A DNA stretch of 64,000 nucleotides from Gloeophyllum trabeum ATCC 11539 (GCF_000344685.1 NW_006920410.1:3594282-3658281); one strand, 5' to 3'; shown: positions 1-11,174, numbered from the stretch's first letter. Notes: generated by a model from the letters alone, not told the origin. Numbers and translations: made by a program.

Positions 1-385
1 AACTCTACACCCCTTTAAAGGTTTGGTCACCTAATATGTAGCCACAGGTTTACTCAAGAGTGCGGGAGAATCTAACTGTTTGATAAATAGCTACCGCTTT
101 TCACTGGTGTTCCTCCTGGAGCCTTTCCCCAGGCACCGCCACTGAGTTTGATGGTCCGCACAGCCTCTCCCTAGTGTATAGAGTGGTATGCCATCAAGGC
201 ATAACAATTTCCGCACCATCTAAGTCACTATCCATGGAGATATAGAGATGCACCGCAAATGTGACACCAAAACACAAAGATGTTGCTACACCACATGAAC
301 CATACATAATATCTTCCTGCAAATATTCGCTGGTACCTCTCCAGGTATGCCCCATCAATCATACATCTTCTCCCAGGTATCCCAT
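1..385. other. Left-edge stretch without a supported gene
   Basis: I see no coding region I can support here. A minus-strand open frame of about 50 codons runs through positions 228-385 into the LTR, but it is rich in Trp, Cys and aromatic residues and resembles nothing I recognise. The stretch is the flank of the copia element's 3' LTR and does not share a target duplication with the opposite flank. Confidence 0.5.
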
Positions 386-714
386 GATGAAGAATTATGG
401 AGGCAGCAGCACGCATAGTGCACCCTACACAACTCACCTGTATTGGTTGAATGCTGTAGCTACTGGTAAAGCTCGTATAAACGACCCTTGTCATTAGGCA
501 GCAGAGCTGCAGGGTTTATATACACTGTGGCCCATAGGCTGACTAAGCTACGTGGAATATCTATAGTCCTATTGAGCTCCACCTATGATGTCACTGACCC
601 ACATGAGCTCTGTGCCTTTGTACAATAGTGGAATATACCAGAATATTCCAGAGGGTTCCGGTACGTTCTGGTACGTTGTAGAACCTGGCAGCTAAGTCAG
701 CACCTAGTTCAACA
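386..714 (-). repeat. 3' LTR of the copia element
   Basis: The 329-bp terminal repeat matches 5934-6263 along its whole length with scattered substitutions. Its ends are TG...CA on the element strand. The polypurine tract directly precedes it (715-725), which fixes the inner boundary. Confidence 0.93.
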
Positions 715-725
715 CTCCCCCTCGC
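715..725 (-). other. Polypurine tract
   Basis: On the minus strand the purine-rich run GCGAGGGGGAG directly abuts the TGTTGAA start of the 3' LTR, the position expected for the plus-strand DNA primer of an LTR retroelement. Confidence 0.85.
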
Positions 726-771
726 TAAGTGCCGCAGATAATCGTGCACGCAAGCATTGGGCTGACTTAGA

Positions 772-3700
772 TTACTTGTAGAACCTAAGTCCAAGTTGCG
801 CTGTGAAGCGCAGGAACTTGACATGTCCTAAGTTCTTAGTGAACATGTCTGCAGGGTTATTCTTGCCGTCGATGTAGAATACTTCAACTTTCTTCTGCTT
901 GATGACTTCCCTGATGTAATGATAGCGAATGTCAATATGTTTAGACCTTCGCTCAGTGACAGGATTAGATGCAAGGAATATAGATCCTTGGTTGTCACCA
1001 CAAATAGGAATGGGGCTGAGTTGGTAGCCTAACTCATCAAAGAGTTGTCTAACCCATACACATTGGCGGCTACAATCACTGAGCACCATGTACTCGGCTT
1101 CAGTGGAGGATAGCGCAACAGTTTTCTGCGCTCTCGACTGCCAACTGAATATGCCATTGGCTAATTTTAGCAAGTAACTGGTTTGGGACTTCCTGGTACT
1201 GGGATCAGATGCCCAGTCCGAATCAGTGCACGCAGTAATACCAAGTCCACTAGCACCATCAAAGGCTAGCGTGTAATTACGAGTCCCGATTAGATAGCGG
1301 CAGATATACAGTGCTTTATCTAAATGGGCTTGAGATGGATTAGCAGCAAATTGCGCTAACTTGGTAACTGCATAGCTGATATCCGGTCGAGTTCCAAGCA
1401 TAATATAGAGTAAGGAACTGATCACAGTTTGGAATCGGCTATGAAGAGTAGGATTGACCGGGCCATTGTGAGGCTCAGGTTGATAACCTGCAGGGAGAGG
1501 AGTTGGCGCAGATTTTGCATTCTGCATGCCACACTGCTGCAGCACTTTATCAAGGTAGGCGATCTGATCAAGATGAATCTCTCGGCCTTGCCTTGTAATG
1601 TGCATGCATAGGAATTCCTTGACATCGCCAAGGTCCCTGCATTCCCACTTCTTCATGAATCGTGACTTAACATCTGTCACGAGAGACTTGTCCTTGCCAA
1701 AGAACAAGGCATCGTCAACGTAGACGACAATAATTACCATGCGGCCATCCTTCTCCTTAAATAAGAAGATGCCAGCATCAGTAGTTAGACGTTTGCAGCC
1801 TAATTTCTCTAAAGACTCAGCAAGTGTGTGCCACCAGGCAAGCCCCACTTGCTTAAGTCCGTAGAGTGCACGGCACAGTCTACAAACCTTGTGCTCCTGG
1901 CCTTTTATGGCGAAGCCTTCAGGTTGTTCCATATAAATTTCCTCATCCAGTTTGCCATAGAGATAGGCATTGCACACATCGAGTCCAGAGATGTGCCAAT
2001 CCTCAAGCGCTGCTAGCACGAGCATAAGGTGCACTGTCTCAAAGCACACAACTGGTGAGAATATTTGGTCGAAGTCTATACCTTCAACCTGTGAGAAGCC
2101 TTTAGCGACTAATCTCGCTTTGCGACATCCATCTGATTTGACATCAAATACCCAGCGACATTTTATGACTTTACGCCCTTTAGGGCGGTCAACCAAGTCG
2201 AAGACTCTGCACTGACGAAGTGCATCCAATTCTTTGTGGCAAGCAGCTCTCCATTCCTTCTGCTTCTCTGGTGATAAGCAAAGGATATTGCGGTACGTCC
2301 AGTCTCTGACATTGGATGTATCTGGATCATCTGCCTTAGGCGAAATAGCCTTCAGAAGCAGGTAATTAATCAATGGTACTCCCCCTTCCTGGCATAGCTG
2401 TGCCAGAAGTAACTCATCAGCGTCATGTTCAGACTGCTGGTCAGAGGCTTCAGGAGTGACTGGCTCATGCGAAGCACCCAGGGATTGAGCAGGAGGGTCG
2501 CGAGGTGGAGGGGCAGAGCTAGGTCCGGGAACCTGTTGCTTCTGCTTGGACTGGCGAGGTATGCGAGACGTCTTAGGTTTTTCGCCAACTAAATCCTTCC
2601 ACTTCTTGTCTGACTCAATCTCGCGATAGGTTTCTACGGGATTCCGTGATTCACCGTAGATGTTACCCAGGCGAGTTACTGGTTTCCTTTCTCTCACCGG
2701 TCTCTGCGGCTCATCTTGTGGCGCAGGATCCCCCGGAGGTGGAGAAGGCGGGTTCTCAGGCTCTCGTGCCTCAGGCTGCGCAGGTTCATCATCACGATCC
2801 TGGCCTGGCCCCTTTTGGGATTTAGGAGGAGGACGTGAGTCTGGCTCATCGTCGTCGGTGATCCAGTCATCATCAGAATTGTCTGGTTGACTGTCAGCTG
2901 GTTTAGGCGCACTTTGCAGCCTAGTGCTTGCCCGTCGCTTTGTATTAGGGCATTTAGGGAACATAGCTTCATCAAACAGCACAGTAGGCTGAGTGACTAT
3001 ACTATTATTGGCGCGCATGAACTTGAAACCATGGCCGCCATCAGCGACACCAATGTAAGTCATCAGCTCAGCTTTAGGCGATAACTTATTGGGTCTGGTT
3101 TCCTTAGGCAGGTAGACGTACGCTCCGCATCCAAAGACACGTAAGTGCTTGATGTCGGGAACTTCCTTGTTCAGGACCTCATAAGGAGTCTGCCATTGAT
3201 GGCGCTTCAAAGGGGTCCGGTTGTAGATGTGAACAGCATGGTCTACCGCAAATTCCCACCAAGATGGAGGTGAGCAGGACTCTAGCCGCATTGACTGCGT
3301 TTTGTCCATTATAGTCCGAATAAAGCGCTCAGCGCGACCATTTTGTTGGTGCGCATAAGGTGCACTCTGTCGGATTTTTATGCCCTCATCTCTGAGCATC
3401 TCGATAAATGCATCAGATTTATACTCTCCCCCTGCATTGGACATCCGCTCCTTAATTTTCCTGCCATATTGATTTTGTACGTAGGCGAGGAATTGACGAG
3501 TCTTAGCAATTGCAGCACCTTTGGAGTGCATATGCATGACCCATCTATAGGAGGTGTAATCATGAAAGAAGACGATTGTGTACCGATACTTATGGTAGGA
3601 GTCTGCGGGAAATGACTTAAGATCTGAATGAATTGACCCAAACGGTTCTTTAGCCTGTAGAGTGGATGGCGGGAAAGCCTTAGAAGGCATTTTGCCTTCT

Positions 3701-4674
3701 GCGCATCCAGGGCATACTGGGTCTTCGGATGGAAACTCCAGATTGGTGGGGAAACCCTTGGTGTGTTCCCTAGCTTGCCTCAGGACTTCCTTAGAGGGGT
3801 GTCCCATGCGACGGTGCATAATCCCATAATCGACCACATAGCTCGTTGGGAATATAGAGTACGCATCCGGTGCAGGAATTGTACTGACACTATAGATAGT
3901 GTCGCCAGGCTGCCGCGGTAAAAACCTGAATAAAGGTTCGTGCAATCCCTTTTCGTATAGACTGATGTGTTGGTCATTACCAGACACTTTCAATTTATCC
4001 TGGAGCAAGACTCTGAGTGACATGAGGTGAATATTCAGGTCAGGTATACAGTATACTGGAAATAACTGAGTGGTTATGTTCCCGATGTCCTTGATATAAT
4101 AATTCAGGACCGTCGTACTGAACCCAAGTATTCGTGCAAACCCATTCGCGGTAGACGCAGTCGCAGGTTGCTTAAATTCCTCATAGTCGATGAAGTCACT
4201 CATGTCATAAGTAAAATGCCGAGAGGCCCCCGAGTCGAGAATCCAGGTGTTTCCCTGTTGTGCCTTATCTTTCCCCTTACATTTTGCACATGCAGCATAA
4301 GTTTGCACATGAGTGCAATATATTACAGCCAAAGTTACAGGACTCAAATTAAGATCTACACTACGCTGTAAAGGGGAAGATGGCATGTATGGGTAGTGCT
4401 CGTCGATAAAGGGATTCTGGTCGAAGCCAGCAGCCTCTGCAATAGTGCTGTCCAGGTCTTCCTCATCGCCGAGACTGACAGTCTCCCCCTGGTCCTTGTC
4501 ACTACCCCAGTTGATAGACTGGTTGTCATCATGGTCGCTGTCCGCAGCGTCATCCACGCGAGCGACTCCTTCAAAGTGAGCGCGCTTGGACGCGTGGCTG
4601 GAGGCGATGGAGTCAGCATCCTCCATGTTGACATCTGCCGGGTCCGGGTCAACCTGCACGACAAGGGTGTCCAA
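772..4674 (-). CDS. Copia Pol polyprotein (protease, integrase, RT, RNase H)
   Basis: This 1300-codon open frame encodes the Pol part of a copia polyprotein. In order I see the aspartic protease motif WILDSGASRHF, the pre-integrase zinc region (MHRRMGHPS...CPGC), the integrase core, the reverse transcriptase with YVDD, and RNase H with TDSDWASD, SSTEAEY and the terminal DMFTKNL block. The RT and RNase H key residues are intact. In integrase the usual SDNGGEY block reads SNAGGEY, so the second catalytic Asp of the DDE triad is Asn. The frame stays open upstream to about 4980 and has no real start codon of its own; it was the continuation of Gag and is now separated from it by a frameshift near the zinc knuckle. 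It probably makes no functional product. Confidence 0.95.
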   Translation of the reverse strand: MDTLVVQVDPDPADVNMEDADSIASSHASKRAHFEGVARVDDAADSDHDDNQSINWGSDKDQGETVSLGDEEDLDSTIAEAAGFDQNPFIDEHYPYMPSSPLQRSVDLNLSPVTLAVIYCTHVQTYAACAKCKGKDKAQQGNTWILDSGASRHFTYDMSDFIDYEEFKQPATASTANGFARILGFSTTVLNYYIKDIGNITTQLFPVYCIPDLNIHLMSLRVLLQDKLKVSGNDQHISLYEKGLHEPLFRFLPRQPGDTIYSVSTIPAPDAYSIFPTSYVVDYGIMHRRMGHPSKEVLRQAREHTKGFPTNLEFPSEDPVCPGCAEGKMPSKAFPPSTLQAKEPFGSIHSDLKSFPADSYHKYRYTIVFFHDYTSYRWVMHMHSKGAAIAKTRQFLAYVQNQYGRKIKERMSNAGGEYKSDAFIEMLRDEGIKIRQSAPYAHQQNGRAERFIRTIMDKTQSMRLESCSPPSWWEFAVDHAVHIYNRTPLKRHQWQTPYEVLNKEVPDIKHLRVFGCGAYVYLPKETRPNKLSPKAELMTYIGVADGGHGFKFMRANNSIVTQPTVLFDEAMFPKCPNTKRRASTRLQSAPKPADSQPDNSDDDWITDDDEPDSRPPPKSQKGPGQDRDDEPAQPEAREPENPPSPPPGDPAPQDEPQRPVRERKPVTRLGNIYGESRNPVETYREIESDKKWKDLVGEKPKTSRIPRQSKQKQQVPGPSSAPPPRDPPAQSLGASHEPVTPEASDQQSEHDADELLLAQLCQEGGVPLINYLLLKAISPKADDPDTSNVRDWTYRNILCLSPEKQKEWRAACHKELDALRQCRVFDLVDRPKGRKVIKCRWVFDVKSDGCRKARLVAKGFSQVEGIDFDQIFSPVVCFETVHLMLVLAALEDWHISGLDVCNAYLYGKLDEEIYMEQPEGFAIKGQEHKVCRLCRALYGLKQVGLAWWHTLAESLEKLGCKRLTTDAGIFLFKEKDGRMVIIVVYVDDALFFGKDKSLVTDVKSRFMKKWECRDLGDVKEFLCMHITRQGREIHLDQIAYLDKVLQQCGMQNAKSAPTPLPAGYQPEPHNGPVNPTLHSRFQTVISSLLYIMLGTRPDISYAVTKLAQFAANPSQAHLDKALYICRYLIGTRNYTLAFDGASGLGITACTDSDWASDPSTRKSQTSYLLKLANGIFSWQSRAQKTVALSSTEAEYMVLSDCSRQCVWVRQLFDELGYQLSPIPICGDNQGSIFLASNPVTERRSKHIDIRYHYIREVIKQKKVEVFYIDGKNNPADMFTKNLGHVKFLRFTAQLGLRFYK

Positions 4675-5732
4675 GACCTTGATATCCTCTTCGGTGGGAC
4701 TGATGTCGAGGTCCTGCGCGAGCTTGAAGGCTTTCTTGATCCGCTTGTTGTTGTAGTGACTGGTATCCGCTGAAGGAGGTGGGTGGAACGGACCTTGCTC
4801 TTTAACCGTCTGAGTCTTGCTGCCGGTAGGCGCAATGTCGAGGACGTGAGTGATGGTTGGAGGAGGAAGGGAGATGGTTGAGGCGATTAAGACGTCATGG
4901 GCATGGTGGTGATCGTGATTTTGCCCTTGACGCTTCTTGCCTGCGTGCTTGCTGCGATAAGGGCACTTCTTTCCATCTCACGCATTGCTGCTGCTGCGAA
5001 GAAAAGGAGGGATCACCCGCCTTATGCTTCACTGCCGAGATCTTGTGTGCGCTGAGTCTCTCTGGCTTCTTGCCTTGAGACTGTTCCCAAGCGATGGTAA
5101 CTGCTTCTCGTACCACACTTATGTCCACAGAGGTAGCTTGGACTAGCAACTGTGCGATGTTCTCGTAGCAGTTAGGGAGTGCATAAAGACAAATTAGGCC
5201 TTGAATAAGCGATGCAATCTGGACCTTGGCCGCTTCCAGAGTGTCGAAGTATTTGGATATCTTCACGAAGGCTGGGGCAGGGTGCTGATCTACCGGTATC
5301 TTCGTCAACAGGGCTCCCTACAGCTCATTGTAAATGGCGCTGAGAGTCATAGACAAATAAAGAGCTGGTCCCAAGTTTCCTTGGCTGGTGTCTTGTCCCT
5401 GATGTAGGAGGCGACGGCAGGAGAGCAGCGAAGATGGATCGTACCCATAGCCCTAATATCCTTTTCCTTCCAGGCATCGGTGGCAGTAGAGTCGTCGTCA
5501 TTGACAGGAGGCTGGGTAATGTACCATCAACATTACCCCAGAGGCTTTGAGACATGAGATACGCCGTCATCTGCTCAGACCAGGTAGGACAGTTCGAGCC
5601 ATCAAGGACGGGGACAACAGCGATCAGATTGTTCGACATTGTTTGAGGAGCAATTGAGATATCTGAAATCTGTATTGAGATCTCATCAGTATCAGCAAAG
5701 CTATGCAGCCCGATAAGGGCGCACTGCTCCAT
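4675..5732 (-). pseudogene. Broken copia gag
   Basis: Gag pieces lie in different minus-strand frames. The N-terminal piece (5732 downward) has the copia Gag opening VPVLDGSNCPTWSEQMTAYL; a middle piece in another frame contains AWKEKDIRAMGTI; a further piece (5308-4895) has KISKYFDTLEAAKVQIASL. The zinc-knuckle region near 4980 breaks frame again before joining the Pol frame. At least three frame changes and an in-frame stop separate these pieces, so no full-length capsid protein can be made. The assignment rests on order and resemblance to copia Gag; exact indel sites were not determined. Confidence 0.85.
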
Positions 5733-5920
5733 GCTGTTGGCTCCATCAGGGAGTTACCCCAGGATCAATCATCAAGCCTGATGGCTGCTGATAACAGAGC
5801 CTACGGCGATGATCACACATCAAGCCACACTGCAGCCTGTGAGGGTGCATAGGGCAATGCACAGGTGAGCGAGGTGCAATGCGCTGCAGCGAGTTACCAC
5901 GCAGATGCAAGCTGCCTATT

Positions 5921-5933
5921 TGGGCTCATAACC
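5921..5933 (-). other. Primer-binding site matching the tRNA-iMet anticodon arm
   Basis: Directly inside the 5' LTR the element strand reads GGTTATGAGCCCA. Its complement, TGGGCTCATAACC, is the anticodon stem-loop sequence of eukaryotic initiator tRNA-Met (CAT anticodon inside). Priming from an internally cleaved (half) initiator tRNA is known for copia and Ty5-type elements. The match abuts the LTR with no gap. Confidence 0.85.
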
Positions 5934-6263
5934 TGATGAAGAGTTATGCAGGCAGCAGCACGTACAGTGCACCCTACACAACTCACCTGTATTGCTTGGA
6001 TGCTGTAGCTACTGGTAAAGCTCGTATAAACAACCCTTTTCATTAGGCAGCAGAGCTGCAGGGTTTATATACACTGTGGCCCATAGGCTGACTAAGCTAT
6101 GTGGAATATCCCTAATCCTACTGAGCTCCACCTATGATGTCACTGACCCACATGAGCTCCGTGCCCTTGTACGATAATGGAATATACCAGAATGTTCCAG
6201 AGACTTCCGGCACATTCTGGTACGCTGTAGAACCTGGCAGCTAAGTCAGTGCCTAGTTCAACA
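5934..6263 (-). repeat. 5' LTR of the copia element
   Basis: This 330-bp repeat pairs with 386-714 and begins TGTTGAACTAGG at 6263 on the element strand. As the 5' LTR it would hold the promoter; on the element strand the region around 6070 contains a TATAAA-like run (plus strand tttatata). The half-tRNA primer site starts immediately inside it. Confidence 0.93.
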
Positions 6264-7222
6264 GTGCGCAGGCTGTTGCTGCCACAACCTCGAAACTCTT
6301 CCCGGGGCCCTCGCCAGCATCTCCAAGTTCATTTACATTGCCGTTAAAATTACAACTCACCTTACATGTTGCTGGGGCACCAACGGATGGAGCGGTTTTG
6401 AATGAAAACGTGGTATATTGGAATTCTACTGTACAGACGTGTTGACATGTCGCCATTCAATTCTACATAGGCCTTACATATGAGAAGCTTCTATTCTCGC
6501 TCACACCAACACCCACAGCGGCGGCAGTGAGCCACGTGAGGTCCCACACGAGACTGCCTAGTCCGGATTAAAACTCCGCTCATTAGCATTACTCATGAAG
6601 CGCCATCTGGTGCCGGCAACTTTGTTCAGGAAAATGACCTTGAGAACTTGCACTAAGGTCAAGATGTTGTGGCTGCTACACAAGGCTGACAAATCATCGT
6701 AAGGACAGTATTGCTACAATGTAAGATAATGCTAGGGATATTGTTAGTAATATATATAGGGGACCCAAGTTTTCCCCAGTTCTCTTTCAGTCAAGCTCCA
6801 TCTAGGGCCAGGTAGAATGTCCTGTGCTGTTGTAATCCAAGAGATACTTATCCCCTCTCCAAGAATACCTAATGGTGTGTATCTGTTGCGTGGACATCTG
6901 ACATCCATCTCACATCATATTTTTACCTTACAGTCTGTTGGGCCTCATGATCATAAGCTATGGAATAACATGGATTTTCTTGATTCTACTTATTTGTAAA
7001 TTGTCCATCACATGTATGGCATGGAGACCCAGAAAACTAGCATGATTGAATACACATGTTAGATGGAGTGCACATAGACTCAAATCGTTCTCAAGCCAAC
7101 ACCTAAGTTTTACCTCATAATAGGCCTTCACCTGTACCTTGTGGCATCCACAAACCAACACTAATTACATAGTTAAGAGGGACTTGAGTGTGAACATTGA
7201 GATGCATGCCCGACCATGGCCA
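6264..7222. other. Intergenic flank of the copia element, no clear gene
   Basis: A 67-codon minus-strand frame (6253-6456) has several Cys residues (ACALL, CKVSC) but terminates inside the LTR; it could be a remnant cut by the insertion, though no matching piece is visible on the other side. A short plus frame at 6817-6999 resembles nothing known. The rest is AT-rich with no supported feature. Confidence 0.4.
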
Positions 7223-7745
7223 CACTTCGGAGTTACACTCTCTTGGGCCTAGCAAAAGATTGTATGGTAGGGATATATGAAAGATTGGCTTTTGTAAATC
7301 ATTCTGAGGCTCACAAAAGATAATCTTTATTGAGAATTTCGAAATGTGTAATATATATTTACAGCAGTATTATCTTTGTTGATACATCATAATTAAATCT
7401 TTTATATTCCATTCTGACACTGGAGGATTTGTAATCTTTAGGGCCAGGCAAAAGGTTGTACAGAAGGGAATTCCCAGCCAATCAGAGCCTGTGCAATTCC
7501 CTTTCATACAACCTTTTGCCTGGCCCTAAAGATTACAAATCCTCCAGTGTCAGAATGGAATATAAAAGATTTAATTATGATGTATCAACAAAGATAATAC
7601 TGCTGTAAATATATATTACACATTTCGAAATTCTCAATAAAGATTATCTTTTGTGAGCCTCAGAATGATTTACAAAAGCCAATCTTTCATATATCCCTAC
7701 CATACAATCTTTTGCTAGGCCCAAGAGAGTGTAACTCCCGAAGTG
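7223..7745. repeat. Long near-perfect inverted repeat (foldback)
   Basis: Two arms of about 250 bp (7223 to about 7474 and about 7491 to 7745) are reverse complements with only a few mismatches and one 1-bp indel near the outer ends. They are separated by a loop of about 20 bp. A motif GGGCCWRGCAAAAGRTTGTA occurs twice in each arm (7245 and 7441 on the left, mirrored at 7526 and 7723), so the centre (7441-7526) looks like a small inverted-repeat element lying symmetrically inside a larger one. No coding potential. A transcript from either strand would fold into a long hairpin. Confidence 0.9.
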
Positions 7746-7855
7746 CCAAGTCCTTGTTCAGTAGTGGCATCACTAGAGCCAAACATAGCACGCCGGATTT
7801 TGCCGGTGCGACGAAAAGTGCGAAGTAATTCAAGGGTGCCAGAACCCCTCCCAAA
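7746..7855. other. Spacer between two repeat elements
   Basis: About 110 bp with no recognised feature; it separates the palindrome from the next terminal-inverted-repeat element. Confidence 0.4.
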
Positions 7856-8803
7856 GGGGGGCGTTACTCACTCCCAGGCATGATATTGATATTGAGCGGA
7901 GTTTCAAATCTATAAGAGGCAAGTTCGCGTGGCTCGCGACAGATGCTTGGGGAACTCTGGGGCGGGGATATCTCGTCTAAGTCGTTACGGAACTTCTAGG
8001 ATCAATATTATAGTAGCAGTTATACAATGTAAATTTCCTGAACTTGTGTCGGCGCGGGCGTATCAGCCATGGTATTGCGAGCGTGAGGCGGGAGTTGCCG
8101 AACCATTAGCATGGTTCAAACTCAGCTCAATATCATGAATGACTTGTATACCAGGATTTCCTGCCCAATAAAATCCAAAAATTTTGTTTGAGTACTCTAA
8201 CATGTTGTACCTATAGGATATACTAACCACAAAGCAAGCGCCATCTCATGGGGCATTGTGCACCCATAGTTCCGGTCGCAGCCACCCTCGATATTGTGCG
8301 GGGTTCTAATCGTGGGAACCGCTCACTCAGCGTCTCGCGCAGGCGGACCATAGACGACTTCAGCGTTTCAACTTGAGCGTGAACGATTACAAAATCCCAG
8401 GTAGTACTACTGTCACGAGAATGCCAATAGGTATTGTTTACTTGTAGCTACTTGAGACCCGCGGGTGCTAGTATCGTGAACCCGCCGGACACATATTTAC
8501 TTAGATACCCGGTCGAATATCGGGAAGAAAAAATGAACTACACCTCAAAAATTGAAGGATCAGCACCCTAGGATACATCTAGTGCAACATACGGGAGCAG
8601 CGAGAGGTTGTACAATGTATAACCCGCTCGCTAGGGAAGAAGCATGCTTTCAGCCACATGCAACCATATTTGGAGCGGCCACATGGCTTACCCCTTGTTA
8701 TTTTTTCTTTTTCTTCTTCTTTTCTTTTTACTGCAGTGGTATCATTATCGAGCCCCCAAAGGAGGGGCATCATTATCATGCGTGGCGGTGAGTAACGCCC
8801 CCC
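7856..8803. mobile_element. Non-autonomous TIR element (MITE-like), 948 bp
   Basis: The left end (7856-7885) starts with six G and reads GGGGGGCGTTACTCAC; the right end (8774-8803) is its reverse complement with about four mismatches over 30 bp. The interior has no convincing gene: a 69-codon frame at 7929-8138 is unlike known transposases. Near the right end is a pyrimidine tract (8699-8735). I could not find a convincing target duplication, so the superfamily is open. It ends 67 bp beyond the stop codon of the F-box gene. Confidence 0.65.
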
Positions 8804-8870
8804 AACATCTAGTTGTACATCCAAAACTCTACATTCTTAGTGTTCTATACACATCGCTGATTGAAGGTAC

Positions 8871-9757
8871 TTAGAGCTCTTCATTCTCATCCCCAAGTCC
8901 ACCCTTATTTCTAGCACCACCCGCACTGCCAAGCTTGGTCTTCGTCTTAGCCTTCCTGCCGCCCATCTCCTTGTAAAGCTCTCGCATCTCGACTTTGCTA
9001 GGTCGCTCCGCTGCCTCGGCCTCTGCTTGCCACTTTTCTTCGCGAAACTCCTTGGGAGTCATATAGCCGGAGGGAGTAGAATATCCCGATCCACGCTTCG
9101 ATGAGGGATTGAGCGGACCGAGCGGTGGCGGGTCGCGGTTAGGTATGGTCTGAGCATAAATGTGACGCTGCATTTGAAGTAGTTAGCCCGACGTCCGCTG
9201 CCATCAATGAAGTCCCACATACCCAATTCTGCTTAGACTCTCGCTTCGTCCACTTGCCAGGCGGCAAGCTCTCGTCGTGGAAGTTCTCTTTCCGATAATG
9301 CTGGAACCAAACTAGAAGGCGAGGTCAGACGGGTCGACAACAAAGGACAGAGAAGCTTACTGTAGTTGAGCGTCTGACTCTTGTTCCACTTCCTGGACAC
9401 GCGCGAGCACCGAGCAAGGTCTCGGATGGATAGTTGGCTGAAGATCCGCTGGGACACATCCGTCGGAAATGCTCGTAGTGGGTCTGATGACGGCTTCTGG
9501 CTGCCTAGCGAAAGGCGAGACTGGAGTCGGCCGCCGGGAGCTGGGGATTGCGGCCTCGACGAGGGACGAGAGCCCGCTATGGGTGTACCAGGCGACGACA
9601 TCTAAACGACGGTCACGATCACCGTCGATCGCAGATAGCAGGGGCTACGCACCACATTGACGTACTCATCGTCGGAATCGTGCGCGTCGTCGTTCTGGGA
9701 GAGGCCCAGTTTCCTCTTCTCTATGGAATCGGTGAGGACGCCGTGGAGGAGACTCAT
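8871..9757 (-). CDS. F-box domain protein
   Basis: The protein is a likely SCF ubiquitin-ligase substrate receptor that would bind Skp1. I read four exons: MSLLHGVLTDSIEKRKLGLS (start at 9757); then from 9601 a Ser/Pro-rich part followed by the F-box (PTDVSQRIFSQLSIRDLARC); then, after an intron at about 9314-9360, a short basic exon with KENFHDESLPPGKWTKRESK; and, after an intron at about 9160-9220, a C-terminal exon ending GDENEEL. The PPGKW-type tail after the F-box recurs in fungal F-box proteins of unknown substrate. The first intron (about 9602-9653) is inferred from a GT...TAG pair; an alternative start lies at 9601. A 15-bp tandem repeat sits directly upstream of the start codon. Confidence 0.8.
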
Positions 9758-9760
9758 GGT

Positions 9761-9846
9761 GGGTGTATGCGGTGTGGGTGTATGCGGTGTGGGTGTATGC
9801 GGTGTGGGTGTATGCGGTGTGGGTGTATGCGGTGTGGGTGTATGCG
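9761..9846. repeat. 15-bp minisatellite, 5.7 copies
   Basis: The unit GGGTGTATGCGGTGT repeats perfectly five times with an 11-bp partial sixth copy. It begins three bases from the F-box start codon and so lies in that gene's 5' UTR or promoter. Read in one minus frame it would encode repeated HTPTP and stays open into the F-box frame from an ATG at 9913, so an N-terminal repeat extension is a formal alternative. Confidence 0.95.
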
Positions 9847-9967
9847 CGCAAGAAATGCTACGGCCGCGGCGGCGAGACGACTCATAAGAGCAGGCGCAGA
9901 GCCATGACGTCACGGAGCCGCGGGCCCAAATATGTACAGCAGGTGTATAAATTAGACGCCGGGGGCT

Positions 9968-11174
<1,207 letters not shown>

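Larger units (their letters stand above)
386..6263 (-). mobile_element. Ty1/copia LTR retrotransposon, decayed
   Basis: This is a 5.9 kb element on the minus strand. Reading from 6263 downward it has a 5' LTR, a primer-binding site, a broken gag, an open protease-integrase-RT-RNaseH frame, a polypurine tract and a 3' LTR. The order integrase before reverse transcriptase identifies the copia (Pseudoviridae-type) group. Both LTRs begin TGTTGAACTAGG and end CATCA on the element strand. They differ at roughly one position in ten by eye, which points to an old insertion. No 5-bp target duplication is present: the flanks read TCCCA on the left and GTGCG on the right of the plus strand. Gag is frameshifted and integrase has lost a catalytic aspartate, so this copy should not be autonomous. 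Confidence 0.95.

Noticed and set aside
1828..4371. Plus-strand frames inside the copia element
   Set aside because: They are shadows of the Pol frame and resemble no proteins.
5910..5935. A genuine tRNA-iMet gene
   Set aside because: Only the anticodon arm matches, and it abuts the LTR; the rest of a tRNA is absent, so it is the primer site.
8698..8746. Pyrimidine tract ending in CTGCAG as an intron acceptor
   Set aside because: No exon follows it; it lies inside the inverted-repeat element.
9602..9913. A 103-codon minus frame with HTPTP repeats as a separate gene
   Set aside because: The repeat is open in all frames because of its 15-bp period; only the part after the repeat (MSLLHG...) joins the F-box gene.
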